Positions 1-5,883 of a stretch of 7,196 nucleotides of DNA are shown piece after piece. Within the stretch, counting starts at the first letter, position 1. Every line of letters begins with the position of its first letter. The DNA is from Thiotrichales bacterium HSG1. GTDB taxonomy: Bacteria; Pseudomonadota; Gammaproteobacteria; Beggiatoales; Beggiatoaceae. Location: NCBI GenBank assembly GCA_030378125.1, contig JAUCGN010000084.1, positions 1-7,196 on the forward strand. The letters are read 5' to 3'. The notes under the pieces are model-generated. The model saw nothing but the letters and a program-made list of their open reading frames with translations. It was not told the origin of the DNA and did not search any database. The position numbers and the translations under genes are program-made.

Positions 1-1610
1 GCAATATCAATGGCTAAATCATCCCCAAGGTCTTTCAGTTCGGTATAAGAATGAGTGAAAATATCTAATTTACCCATCCGGCCTTGCATTAATCCAGAAC
101 GACTGCGTATCCAACCATTAGTTAATTTAAACAATATGTTAGCTGCATTTAAATTTAATTTATTGCTAGAAACACTGTGGATGGCAATTGTGATAGCCTC
201 ATTGGGAGCTAGACGTGGAGTCGGTTGTTGACTTTTTAAACCCAAACCAGCTATATTGGGATACATTCTATGTAAATTATCCAGCAATATCTGACGTTTA
301 GGGTAAATACTTGACCCACGCTCAAATTCAAACCCAAGAAAGATTCGACCTTGACCTTTAGTATCAATCGTTTTACATAATTCAATCAAATCAGCAACTC
401 GCAGAGGATAACCACCTAAACCATAAACCACTGAGCGAAATCTTGGTAATTTTTTCAAGGTTGGATAGTTAGGATAGGTATTTTTGCCTAAACGACCATT
501 TTCCGAAGCACGTTCCAAAGAAGCTCTTACTTGACGCATTAACGGTGGGTCTTCCGCAAGAGGTGTATCAACCCTTTCCAGTACAGCAACTAATTGTTTA
601 TTTTGTAATTTTTCTGCAATTTTATGACCAGAAAAGGGTCTGAAATTTCTAATTCCCAATACTCCAACTTTCATCTTATGCTCTTTACGCATATGATCGG
701 CTACAGCTTCTATAGTTTCTATCGTTGCACCTTGAGCAATCAATACTAATTTGGCATCATCAGTTTTATAGCTGGAAATTGGTTGTAAGTTTCTACCAGT
801 CAGTTCGGATAATAAGGTAAATGATTGTTCTAAAATGGTTTCTAAGTGATGGCTAAAATAGGGATGTTTAGCTACTGCTCCTAAAGCCCAACTTTCTGGA
901 CCTTGAATTGCTCCGTGCATGACTGGTTGATCGGGGTCAAACCAACGTGGGATGCGGCGGCGAGTTTCACCAAATAATAGTTGTTGGGCTGGAGTTGGAG
1001 AGGTGATTTGTTCGTTGGGATCGCCTAAAAATTCATTGATTAGCTCAGGAGTTGGTAAGTCTACCTCTTGAATTGATATCTGTTCGTTGTCCATTGCCAC
1101 TAAGCCGGGAATTAAGGTCAATTCTGCTACTCGGCGAGCTATCAGAGAGAAATCAACAGCTTCTTGGACAGTAGTTGCGTGCAGTACAAAACAACCTAAA
1201 TCAGCACTGGTATGATAAGTTTTATGGCCACTTCCTAAGGCTCCAGCGTGAGCGGATAATGTTTGGTTGGTTAAATGGATGACCAATGGAATATGGCGGC
1301 CAACTGCGGTGACTATTAGGTCTTGGGCAGTCATTAATTCTGGAGAGGTTAAGAAAGTTGTAGCACGGACACCACTTAAACTAAGGCCAATTGCAGTAGA
1401 TAATGCACCTCTTCCTTCATCAAGAAGATAACTATTTATAGTATTTTCTAATTGCCAATTGCTAGAAGCTGTTGTGATTCCAACGGTCATACAGGCTTCT
1501 GTGATAGCAACTGCGGTATTACCATCTAATACTGTTTTGCTGTCTATTTTTTTGGATTCAGTTGTGGTAAACAGTTGTTTTAATATATTTAAAGCAGATT
1601 TAGAAAACAT
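1..1610 (-). CDS. Pyruvate:ferredoxin oxidoreductase (PFOR/NifJ)-family protein, 5' part only
   Basis: 536 residues are visible and the gene runs off the left edge. ATG at 1608-1610 is preceded by a purine-rich GAGAGA about 6 nt upstream, which fixes the start. The family oxidises 2-oxoacids with thiamine diphosphate and passes electrons to ferredoxin in the cytoplasm. Residues ~28-180 match the PFOR pyrimidine-binding domain: DGNTAVA opens it, GITTASS (44-50) aligns with the family YPITPSS, and DEGRGALSTAIG (64-75) with the QSEAGAAGAVHG segment, so the cofactor-activating Glu appears kept (E65). Residues ~286-365 look like the transketolase C-terminal-like domain (VGVLGIRNFRPFS, AVLERVDTPLAEDP). 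YGLGGYPLRV near 395 begins the third domain. Oddities: the leader before DGN is longer than usual, the first motif is degenerate, and the substrate-carboxylate Arg of PFOR (in SARALATHA) aligns with Q116 (TNQTLSAHA). Iron-sulfur and diphosphate-binding domains would lie outside the window. Family assignment is firm; pyruvate as substrate is not. Confidence 0.85.
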   Translation of the reverse strand, partial: MFSKSALNILKQLFTTTESKKIDSKTVLDGNTAVAITEACMTVGITTASSNWQLENTINSYLLDEGRGALSTAIGLSLSGVRATTFLTSPELMTAQDLIVTAVGRHIPLVIHLTNQTLSAHAGALGSGHKTYHTSADLGCFVLHATTVQEAVDFSLIARRVAELTLIPGLVAMDNEQISIQEVDLPTPELINEFLGDPNEQITSPTPAQQLLFGETRRRIPRWFDPDQPVMHGAIQGPESWALGAVAKHPYFSHHLETILEQSFTLLSELTGRNLQPISSYKTDDAKLVLIAQGATIETIEAVADHMRKEHKMKVGVLGIRNFRPFSGHKIAEKLQNKQLVAVLERVDTPLAEDPPLMRQVRASLERASENGRLGKNTYPNYPTLKKLPRFRSVVYGLGGYPLRVADLIELCKTIDTKGQGRIFLGFEFERGSSIYPKRQILLDNLHRMYPNIAGLGLKSQQPTPRLAPNEAITIAIHSVSSNKLNLNAANILFKLTNGWIRSRSGLMQGRMGKLDIFTHSYTELKDLGDDLAIDI

Positions 1611-1773
1611 GGTGATCTCTCTTGGTGCAATTGTTAATTAAATTCAAAACATTATCATATGGTTAATTTGAAGATTTACTACCTAATATTTAAATAGTCA
1701 TAATTTTTCGTTTTCATTAAATTTTTGGGTAGTCCTGAACAAAGTAGTATAAAATTAAACAATATTAGCATTA

Positions 1774-1974
1774 TTATGATGATTCAATACTGCGTACTGT
1801 TGGTTTCACCTGTTCCCATAGGTTTTTTGATGTATATTCTTCCTCTGATAAAAATCTTGTAAACATGTTGTGACTTACATATCCATCCAGTAACTTTGAC
1901 AGCCCAGTTGCTGTTGCACTTCCAAATGTCACCATTAAATAATCTGTGTATAAGTCTAGTTGTTTTGTATTCAT
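1774..1974 (-). pseudogene. Transposase N-terminal remnant (66 codons)
   Basis: The translation starts MNTKQLDLYTDYLM and ends VKPTVRSIESS before a stop. From memory this resembles the first ~65 residues of a DDE transposase group common in cyanobacteria and sulfur bacteria (IS4/IS701-like), in which the sequence continues into a DDT catalytic motif shortly after this point. No such continuation is seen in any frame between 1640 and 1773, so the catalytic domain is lost and the fragment should be inactive. There is no clear Shine-Dalgarno before ATG 1972-1974, and no intact insertion-sequence end was found beside it. The family name is from recognition only; being a truncated transposase is likely, the exact IS family is uncertain. 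Confidence 0.6.
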
Positions 1975-2258
1975 TTATTGTAATCTATTTATCTATTTCA
2001 AAAAACACTACTTTAGTTATTTTTACTATGATATTTGTTTGGATTCTGCGTAATTTCAGTAAATAAAACAAATTCCATCTTTTGAATTTTGGTTTTACCT
2101 GTTACTAATAAGAAGTTACGAATTCTAAAGTAAATTGAATTTCATACGCTATTTAGGAAAGCTCTCTACTATATCAAATTTTTCATCTAAAAATAGGTCA
2201 TAGTTCGATTTTTTATTGCATTTAATTATCGACTCCAATCCATAAATAATATTAATCG
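1975..2258. other. AT-rich intergenic stretch with one repeat copy
   Basis: No open reading frame with a start and ribosome binding site was found on either strand. The only recognisable content is the 62-bp repeat at 2061-2122, an inverted copy of part of the element at 4306-4433. The rest shows no hairpin with a U tract and no tRNA-like fold that I could see. Confidence 0.5.
2061..2122 (-). repeat. Truncated inverted copy of the 4306-4433 palindromic element
   Basis: This 62-bp stretch is the reverse complement of 4310-4372 with about five mismatches and one single-base gap. The first 23 bases match exactly, and the AAGTTACGAA end motif is shared. It lacks the terminal ACCT and the opposite inverted-repeat arm, so it appears to be a decayed, incomplete copy. 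The two copies face each other across the small membrane gene and the LuxO-like regulator. Confidence 0.75.
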
Positions 2259-2311
2259 TTACAAATTATAATGCACCATTACAAATTATAACGCCATATT
2301 ACAAATTGTAA
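2259..2311 (+). promoter_or_regulatory. Three 20-bp-spaced near-palindromes, candidate LuxO-type upstream activating sites
   Basis: TTACAAATTATAA occurs at 2259-2271 and again at 2279-2291; TTACAAATTGTAA occurs at 2299-2311. Spacing is exactly 20 bp, about two helical turns, so all sites face the same side of the DNA. The third copy is a TTACA-AAT-TGTAA dyad; the first two deviate by one base in the right arm. The established LuxO site at Vibrio qrr promoters is TTGCAWWWTGCAA; these differ mainly by symmetric G-to-A (C-to-T) changes. They lie roughly 100-140 bp upstream of the start expected from the sigma-54-like promoter at 2380-2396, the usual range for enhancer sites. Binding by the adjacent regulator is inferred. 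Confidence 0.65.
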
Positions 2312-2370
2312 GGCCAAAATTGATAGTAAATTTACTTAAATTATGTATTAAATAGATTAAAAACAACGAT

Positions 2371-2386
2371 ATACCAAAATTGGTAT
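2371..2386. promoter_or_regulatory. Operator-like palindrome ATACCAA-AA-TTGGTAT
   Basis: A perfect 7-bp inverted repeat separated by two bases sits just upstream of the -35 candidate (2392) and overlaps the -24 region of the sigma-54-like promoter. Its position suits a repressor or activator site for the small gene at 2469. The binding protein is unknown. Confidence 0.4.
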
Positions 2387-2396
2387 GGCTTTTGTA
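2380..2396 (+). promoter_or_regulatory. Sigma-54-like promoter
   Basis: TTGGTATGGCTTTTGTA fits the -24/-12 layout YTGGCACG-N4-TTGCW: TGG at 2381-2383, the conserved G of the first block at 2387, four bases, then TTGTA. The -24 GG and the -12 dinucleotide are separated by the required 10 bp. Departures are two C-to-T changes in the first block and GT instead of GC at -12, the same drift direction as in the upstream sites. With a sigma-54 activator gene beside it and three enhancer-like sites upstream, the match is more credible than alone, but the GT weakens it. Confidence 0.45.
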
Positions 2397-2420
2397 TATA
2401 ACAGATATATACTTTATAAT
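2392..2420 (+). promoter_or_regulatory. Sigma-70-like promoter for the small membrane gene
   Basis: A perfect -10 TATAAT (2415-2420) lies 17 bp after TTGTAT (2392-2397), a weak -35. It overlaps the -12 part of the sigma-54-like promoter, so the two could be alternatives. The AT richness of the region makes a chance TATAAT fairly easy. Confidence 0.4.
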
Positions 2421-2423
2421 ATT

Positions 2424-2445
2424 ACTATATTCTAATATAGTTTTT
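2424..2445 (+). promoter_or_regulatory. Leader hairpin followed by a short U tract
   Basis: ACTATATT (2424-2431) and AATATAGT (2434-2441) form an 8-bp stem with a minimal loop, followed by TTTT (2442-2445). It lies in the leader between the promoters and the ribosome binding site of the 2469 gene. It could act as a weak terminator or attenuator, but the stem has only two G-C pairs and may be chance. Confidence 0.25.
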
Positions 2446-2468
2446 AACAATTTAAATGGAGTTTTATC

Positions 2469-2621
2469 ATGTTAAGCAGCCTTTTTATCGCATTCAGTAT
2501 ATTTATGTTAATGGGTATTCCAACTTTAGTAGTTATTTGTGGAGCATGGGGTTTATGCAGAGCCTGTTCACATATCTCTAAAAATATAGATCAAAATGTT
2601 AATCTAGTAGGGCAGTCTTAG
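2469..2621 (+). CDS. Small single-pass membrane peptide, 50 aa
   Basis: ATG 2469-2471 follows a good Shine-Dalgarno GGAG (2458-2461) at 7 nt spacing, and TAG at 2619-2621 ends the frame. The protein is strongly hydrophobic from about residue 4 to 29 (LFIAFSIFMLMGIPTLVVI, then CGAWGLC), with a polar tail carrying Lys, Asp and Asn. I read this as one membrane helix with a short polar C-terminus. Three Cys lie at or after the end of the helix (C24, C30, C33). I do not recognise a family. The gene sits downstream of the enhancer-like repeats and sigma-54-like promoter and converges on the LuxO-like regulator 83 bp away, which suggests it is a target of that regulator. A non-coding RNA role for the same transcript cannot be excluded. 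The good ribosome binding site and hydrophobic pattern favour a real gene. Confidence 0.6.
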   Translation: MLSSLFIAFSIFMLMGIPTLVVICGAWGLCRACSHISKNIDQNVNLVGQS

Positions 2622-2683
2622 AAAACTTGAAAACATCAATAATTTATAGAATAGCAAAATATTTTAAATTAACTATTGATAAA

Positions 2684-2706
2684 GATTGAGCTGAATAAGC
2701 TCAATC
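2684..2706 (-). terminator. Terminator hairpin after the LuxO-like gene
   Basis: GATTGAGCT (2684-2692) and AGCTCAATC (2698-2706) form a perfect 9-bp stem with a 5-base loop. Read on the minus strand it is followed by TTTATC, a short T-rich run, so it suits termination of the regulator transcript. The regulator stop codon lies in the stem. It may also stop the converging small-gene transcript, although there is no U tract on that side. Confidence 0.6.
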
Positions 2707-4075
2707 ATCTCAGTTTCTCTCCCCAATTTTCATATTTACGATAAATAGTTAAAGGTGCTATTCCCAACCTTTTTGCAGCTTCTGTAATATTCCCCTTCGT
2801 TAATCTTACCGCTTGAATGATTGCATCTTTTTCCACTTCTTTTAAAGGACGAATTGCGTCCAGAGATGAAGGTATATTAGGAACATTGTCTGTGGATTCT
2901 TCAAACTGTGCTATAAGTGTTGATAACATTTCCGTAGTTACTGTTTTGTTATCATTCATCACCACAATTCTATGTATAAGATTTTGCAATTCTCTAACGT
3001 TACCTGGCCAATGATAATCCAATAATTGCTGTTCTACTTCTGTAGTAAAACTCTGAAATGATTTATTTTCATTTTTAGTATAATAACTAAGAAAATGTTT
3101 AGCTATTAACAAAATATCGTCTCCACGTTTACGCAAAGACGGCATAGTTAAATTAATTATATTCAAGCGATAATACAAATCTTTACGAAAACGGTTGGCC
3201 TTAATTTCTACTTTAATATTGCGGTTTGTTGCACAAATAAATCGGATATCAACTTTTTCTTCTTTATCACTTCCAACCCTTCTAAATTTACTTGTTTGTA
3301 CAAAACGAAGCAAGATAGTTTGTAAAGCAATATCCATTTCTCCAATTTCATCTAAAAATAAAGTTCCACCATTAGCACTTGTTGCTGCACCATCTCTGTC
3401 ATTCAAAGCTCCGGTAAAAGCTCCTTTAACATGACCAAATAATTCACTTTCTATTAAATCCTTGGGGAAAGCTCCACAGTTAATAGCTACAAAAGGTTTA
3501 TCCTTACGAATACTTTCTTTATGAATTGCTATCGCACAAAGTTCTTTTCCTGTACCACTTTCCCCTTCAATAAATACAGAGGCTTTAGCAGTTGCAATTG
3601 TATCAATGATTTGGTAAATGGTACGCATTTCTTTAGAAGTACCGATGAAATCATGGTAGCTACTACGTTGTGTTTTTTGATATAAATTAATTTTATCATA
3701 TAGATTATGTTGGCGAATTGCGTTGCGTAATATGAAAATAAGTTGGCTAGCTTTAAACGGTTTTTCAAGTAAATTAAAAGCACCGTAACGCATTGCTTCA
3801 TCAGTAATATCAGCTGATTTTTGGCCAGTGACAATAATTACAGCACAATTTAGTTGTCGTTGTTTTATTTTTTTTAAAATCTCCATACCGTTCATATCCG
3901 GCAACATTAAATCAAGTATTAAGACTTCAGGAATATTATATTTACAATATTCTAAAACATCATTACCTGTTGTAATATGTATTAAATTTATTGGTTCATT
4001 GTCTAAGTAGGCTTTATAAGTTTCAGAAACAACTAAATCGTCTTCAATGAGTAAAACAGTAGCTTTTTTATTCAT
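2705..4075 (-). CDS. LuxO-like sigma-54-dependent response regulator
   Basis: A full-length 456-residue NtrC-class activator, close to the ~453-455 residues of Vibrio LuxO. Receiver domain (~5-120): acidic pocket E11-D12-D13, phospho-acceptor D55 in LILDLMLPDMNG, switch T83 and K105. AAA+ domain (~142-370): Walker A GESGTGKE (171-178), sigma-54-contacting GAFTGA (218-223), Walker B TLFLDE (238-243), arginine-finger segment near DLYYRL (299-304), and WPGNVREL (356-363). Fis-type HTH (~414-451) contains GNITEAAKRLGI and the recognition segment APLTIYRK (440-447), close to the SPSTIYRK of LuxO. All catalytic residues are present, so it should be phosphorylated by a sensor or phosphotransfer protein and open sigma-54 promoters. 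No kinase or HPt gene is in the window; repeats occupy the upstream side. There is no obvious Shine-Dalgarno before ATG 4073-4075. Class is certain; LuxO orthology is an inference, so no symbol is given. Confidence 0.93.
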   Translation of the reverse strand: MNKKATVLLIEDDLVVSETYKAYLDNEPINLIHITTGNDVLEYCKYNIPEVLILDLMLPDMNGMEILKKIKQRQLNCAVIIVTGQKSADITDEAMRYGAFNLLEKPFKASQLIFILRNAIRQHNLYDKINLYQKTQRSSYHDFIGTSKEMRTIYQIIDTIATAKASVFIEGESGTGKELCAIAIHKESIRKDKPFVAINCGAFPKDLIESELFGHVKGAFTGALNDRDGAATSANGGTLFLDEIGEMDIALQTILLRFVQTSKFRRVGSDKEEKVDIRFICATNRNIKVEIKANRFRKDLYYRLNIINLTMPSLRKRGDDILLIAKHFLSYYTKNENKSFQSFTTEVEQQLLDYHWPGNVRELQNLIHRIVVMNDNKTVTTEMLSTLIAQFEESTDNVPNIPSSLDAIRPLKEVEKDAIIQAVRLTKGNITEAAKRLGIAPLTIYRKYENWGEKLR

Positions 4076-4116
4076 TTTAGTGTTAAAAGTTTAATATTGT
4101 ATGTTATAGATTTCAT

Positions 4117-4262
4117 TATTATAATACTTTCGCCAAATAGATAGTTATTTCGGGAATGGAGCGAAGCAGATTTCCCGAAACTCCTAATATTACTTGGGTT
4201 TCTGGAAATTGTACCTCATTCTCGAAACAACAAATTTTGAGATTGGCGAAGGTATTGTATTA
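4117..4262. repeat. Palindromic intergenic element (MITE-like) with long terminal inverted repeat
   Basis: AATACTTTCGCCAA (4123-4136) is matched in inverted orientation by TTGGCGAAGGTATT (4243-4256) with one mismatch, and weaker symmetry continues outward for several bases. Inside, TTTCGGGAA (4148-4156) and TTCCCGAAA (4172-4180) form a perfect 9-bp stem. No ORF is carried. The size (~146 bp) and nested symmetry fit a miniature inverted-repeat element or a folded intergenic repeat. I could not define a target-site duplication, so the outer limits are approximate. Confidence 0.6.
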
Positions 4263-4305
4263 AGTAGTTTATTTGTAATAGTTATAACCTATTGGAGTCT
4301 TGAAG

Positions 4306-4433
4306 AGGTTTCGTAACTTCTCATTAAATAGCAAGTAAAACCAAAATTAAAAAGATGGAATTTGTTTTATTTAAAGATATTTAGAATATCTGTTAACTTG
4401 ATTTACCTGTAGATAATGAGAAGTTACAAACCT
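4306..4433. repeat. 128-bp element with terminal inverted repeats (MITE-like)
   Basis: The left end AGGTTTCGTAACTTCTCATTA (4306-4326) is matched by the reverse complement of 4414-4433, with one missing base. The interior is AT-rich and non-coding. About half of the element recurs, inverted, at 2061-2122. Two related copies plus terminal symmetry support a mobile or formerly mobile repeat. No target-site duplication was recognised. Confidence 0.7.
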
Positions 4434-4446
4434 GATATCAACGTTC

Positions 4447-4488
4447 TTGAGTCGCCGACAGGTCGGCCTTCAAGATTAAGTTAGCATT
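4447..4488 (-). repeat. REP-like hairpin repeat, copy A
   Basis: TTGAGTCGCCGACAGGTCGG (4447-4466) plus CAAGATTAAGTTAG (4471-4484) recur 839 bp to the right at 5286-5322 with few changes. On the minus strand, CTTGA/TCAAG and GCCGAC/GTCGGC form a two-part hairpin, notably GC-rich against the AT-rich surroundings. No U tract follows, so it is not a standard terminator. The stop codon of the KilA-N gene (4481-4483) lies inside this repeat. Confidence 0.7.
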
Positions 4489-5131
4489 TACTTTCACTTA
4501 TAATCTCTAAAGTTCTAAAATGATAAATAATTCTTTCTTTTAACCAATTTGAAATACTTTGACGAGTTTTAGGTTTTAAATTACGTTCAATATCTACAAT
4601 TATATGTGAATAAATATATTCCCTTAAATTATATTCTAACTTATTTTGCTTATTCCAACCATTCTCTTTCTGTAAAATTCGATTTATATCAAGATTCATA
4701 TTTATAATAATCCATCTAGTATTTTCACCATCATATATTTTTGGGAGATATTTAAGCCTAAAATCATTATACTTATCTCCACCTAATTCTCGAATAACTG
4801 GATAATATTCTACAAAAAATTTATAAAAGATTAATTCAAATTCTTTAGACACCCAAGTAGCATATTTAAAAGCTAAAAAATGATGGATTTTTTTAGTTTT
4901 TCCCCTGCCAGAAATTATTTCATTCTCAGAAATATTATCTTCTTTTTTCAATACATCTATAAAATCTTTAGTGTCTTTTCTAGTCATAAAAATATTAAAT
5001 GACTTATTTATATCTCCAATAATTTTAAGCATTGATGCTTCTAACTCTTTTACATACAACATTTTTGTGTGTATATCTTGAGAAAGAATTAGTCCTTTAA
5101 ATTCTATTTCTAATTTTTGAATTGTTTTCAT
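4481..5131 (-). CDS. KilA-N domain protein, 216 aa
   Basis: The segment around residues 41-110 fits the KilA-N DNA-binding domain of phages and DNA viruses: a TKDFIDVL-type helix (54-61), then SGRGKTKKIHHFLAFKYATW (74-93) and VSKEFELIFYKFFVEY, matching the family pattern of Gly-rich turn, His, and a hydrophobic A-x-W-x-S-x-E-F helix. The C-terminal half is charged and matches nothing I recognise. ATG 5129-5131 is chosen because the candidate -10 (5149-5154) would start transcription near 5142; an in-frame TTG at 5138-5140 would add three residues but leave almost no leader. No Shine-Dalgarno is visible. The frame ends within a hairpin repeat. The gene stands alone, with no phage structural or integrase genes nearby, so it is probably a stray phage-derived or selfish regulator. 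The domain call is fairly firm; the role is unknown. Confidence 0.8.
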   Translation of the reverse strand: MKTIQKLEIEFKGLILSQDIHTKMLYVKELEASMLKIIGDINKSFNIFMTRKDTKDFIDVLKKEDNISENEIISGRGKTKKIHHFLAFKYATWVSKEFELIFYKFFVEYYPVIRELGGDKYNDFRLKYLPKIYDGENTRWIIINMNLDINRILQKENGWNKQNKLEYNLREYIYSHIIVDIERNLKPKTRQSISNWLKERIIYHFRTLEIISESKC

Positions 5132-5144
5132 ATTGTACAATAAA

Positions 5145-5177
5145 ACATATTATGTAAATTACATATAAATATGTAAA
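5145..5177 (-). promoter_or_regulatory. KilA-N gene promoter overlapped by operator palindromes
   Basis: On the minus strand TTTACA (-35, 5172-5177) and CATAAT (-10, 5149-5154) are 17 bp apart, each one base from consensus. The region is covered by ACATA-T-TATGT (5145-5155) and TATGTAA-A-TTACATA (5151-5165), two overlapping perfect dyads, with further ATGTA and ACATA half-sites out to about 5191. Binding there would block polymerase, which suggests autoregulation by the KilA-N protein or control by a phage-type repressor. AT richness raises the chance of spurious symmetry. Confidence 0.55.
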
Positions 5178-5285
5178 AAACATAATGTACATTGATATTA
5201 TTAAATTTGCAACTAATCTTGCAAAAAACATTTTATGAAAAAATTGTGTTCAACTGTATAAAAAATTACCTAACTAATACCATTT

Positions 5286-5326
5286 TTGAGCCGCCGATAG
5301 GTCGGAAGCAAGAGTAAGTTAGAATT
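5286..5326 (-). repeat. REP-like hairpin repeat, copy B
   Basis: TTGAGCCGCCGATAGGTCGG (5286-5305) and CAAGAGTAAGTTAG (5309-5322) repeat copy A at 4447-4488 in the same orientation. The core keeps a CCGA/TCGG stem although the outer pairs differ. Like copy A it lies just past the 3' end of a minus-strand reading frame, so the two copies bracket the KilA-N gene. Confidence 0.7.
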
Positions 5327-5452
5327 CATTTTAGCTTCTTTACAATAATTTTTAATTGTTCGTAAGATGTAATTTTGTTTCAATCATTGAAACCATCTTA
5401 TTTTCCAAACTAATTCTTAATCTTTGAATTTCACTGACTAATTCCTTAACTA

Positions 5453-5747
5453 GGACTTACGCATTGACAACTCACAAAAAATATTATTTTGAATAAATTC
5501 AGTTAATTAAAATAAATTATAGAGGTTAAGTTTTCTATATTTAAAAAACGGTTCATACTATCGTGTGATATACTTATTAATTCTCCTAACCTACTATAAT
5601 TTATATATTTTGGCTCACTTAATATATATGATATATACATGGATAAAGTTTAGCTGTTGATGGATGACTTATTTCTCTCATTTAATTCTTTTCTATAGTT
5701 TTTTTTGGATTATTCATATTATAATACCCTTGTCAGTGCGTAAGTCT
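5453..5747. mobile_element. 295-bp MITE with TA target duplication
   Basis: GGACTTACGCATTGACAA (5453-5470) is matched by the reverse complement of 5730-5747 with two mismatches, and TA flanks both ends (5451-5452, 5748-5749). The interior is AT-rich with no credible ORF, so it must depend on a transposase elsewhere. TA duplication is typical of the IS630/Tc1-mariner group, which is the likely parent. The GGACTTACGCA-type end resembles ends I associate with cyanobacterial and sulfur-bacterial insertion sequences, a recollection only. Confidence 0.8.
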
Positions 5748-5757
5748 TAATACAATA

Positions 5758-5883
5758 CTTCGGACAGTTTTTATAACATATTGTTATTAAAGTAATTTTT
5801 TATTTCAAAGAAAAATAATAAAACATTTAAATTTCAATAAGTTATAATTTTAACTAAGCTCAGTTTTTAAAAACTGTCCGAAC
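5758..5883. mobile_element. 126-bp MITE with TA target duplication
   Basis: TTCGGACAGTTTTTA (5759-5773) has a perfect inverted match at 5868-5882. TA occurs immediately outside the 16-bp ends (5756-5757 and 5884-5885), matching an IS630/Tc1-mariner-type insertion. It is non-coding and AT-rich, and the right end holds a second palindrome (CAGTTTTTAAAAACTG, 5861-5876). Only 6 bp separate its left TA from the right TA of the 295-bp element; its ends are unrelated in sequence to that element. Confidence 0.75.

Noticed and set aside
1459..1641. 60-codon plus-strand frame opposite the PFOR-like gene
   Set aside because: It is antisense to the clearly coding start of the PFOR-like gene and has no ribosome binding site or recognisable domain.
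2259..2311. CRISPR array or replication-origin iterons
   Set aside because: Repeats are only 13 bp with 7-bp gaps, and there is no cas or replication-initiator gene; the dyad symmetry and downstream promoter fit regulator sites better.
2817..4010. Several frames of 60-101 codons on both strands within the regulator
   Set aside because: All overlap the intact receiver-AAA+-HTH gene, whose motifs are continuous; these are shadow frames.
4447..4488. Intrinsic terminator of the KilA-N gene
   Set aside because: The hairpin is strong, but no U tract follows on the minus strand and the same sequence recurs as a repeat elsewhere.
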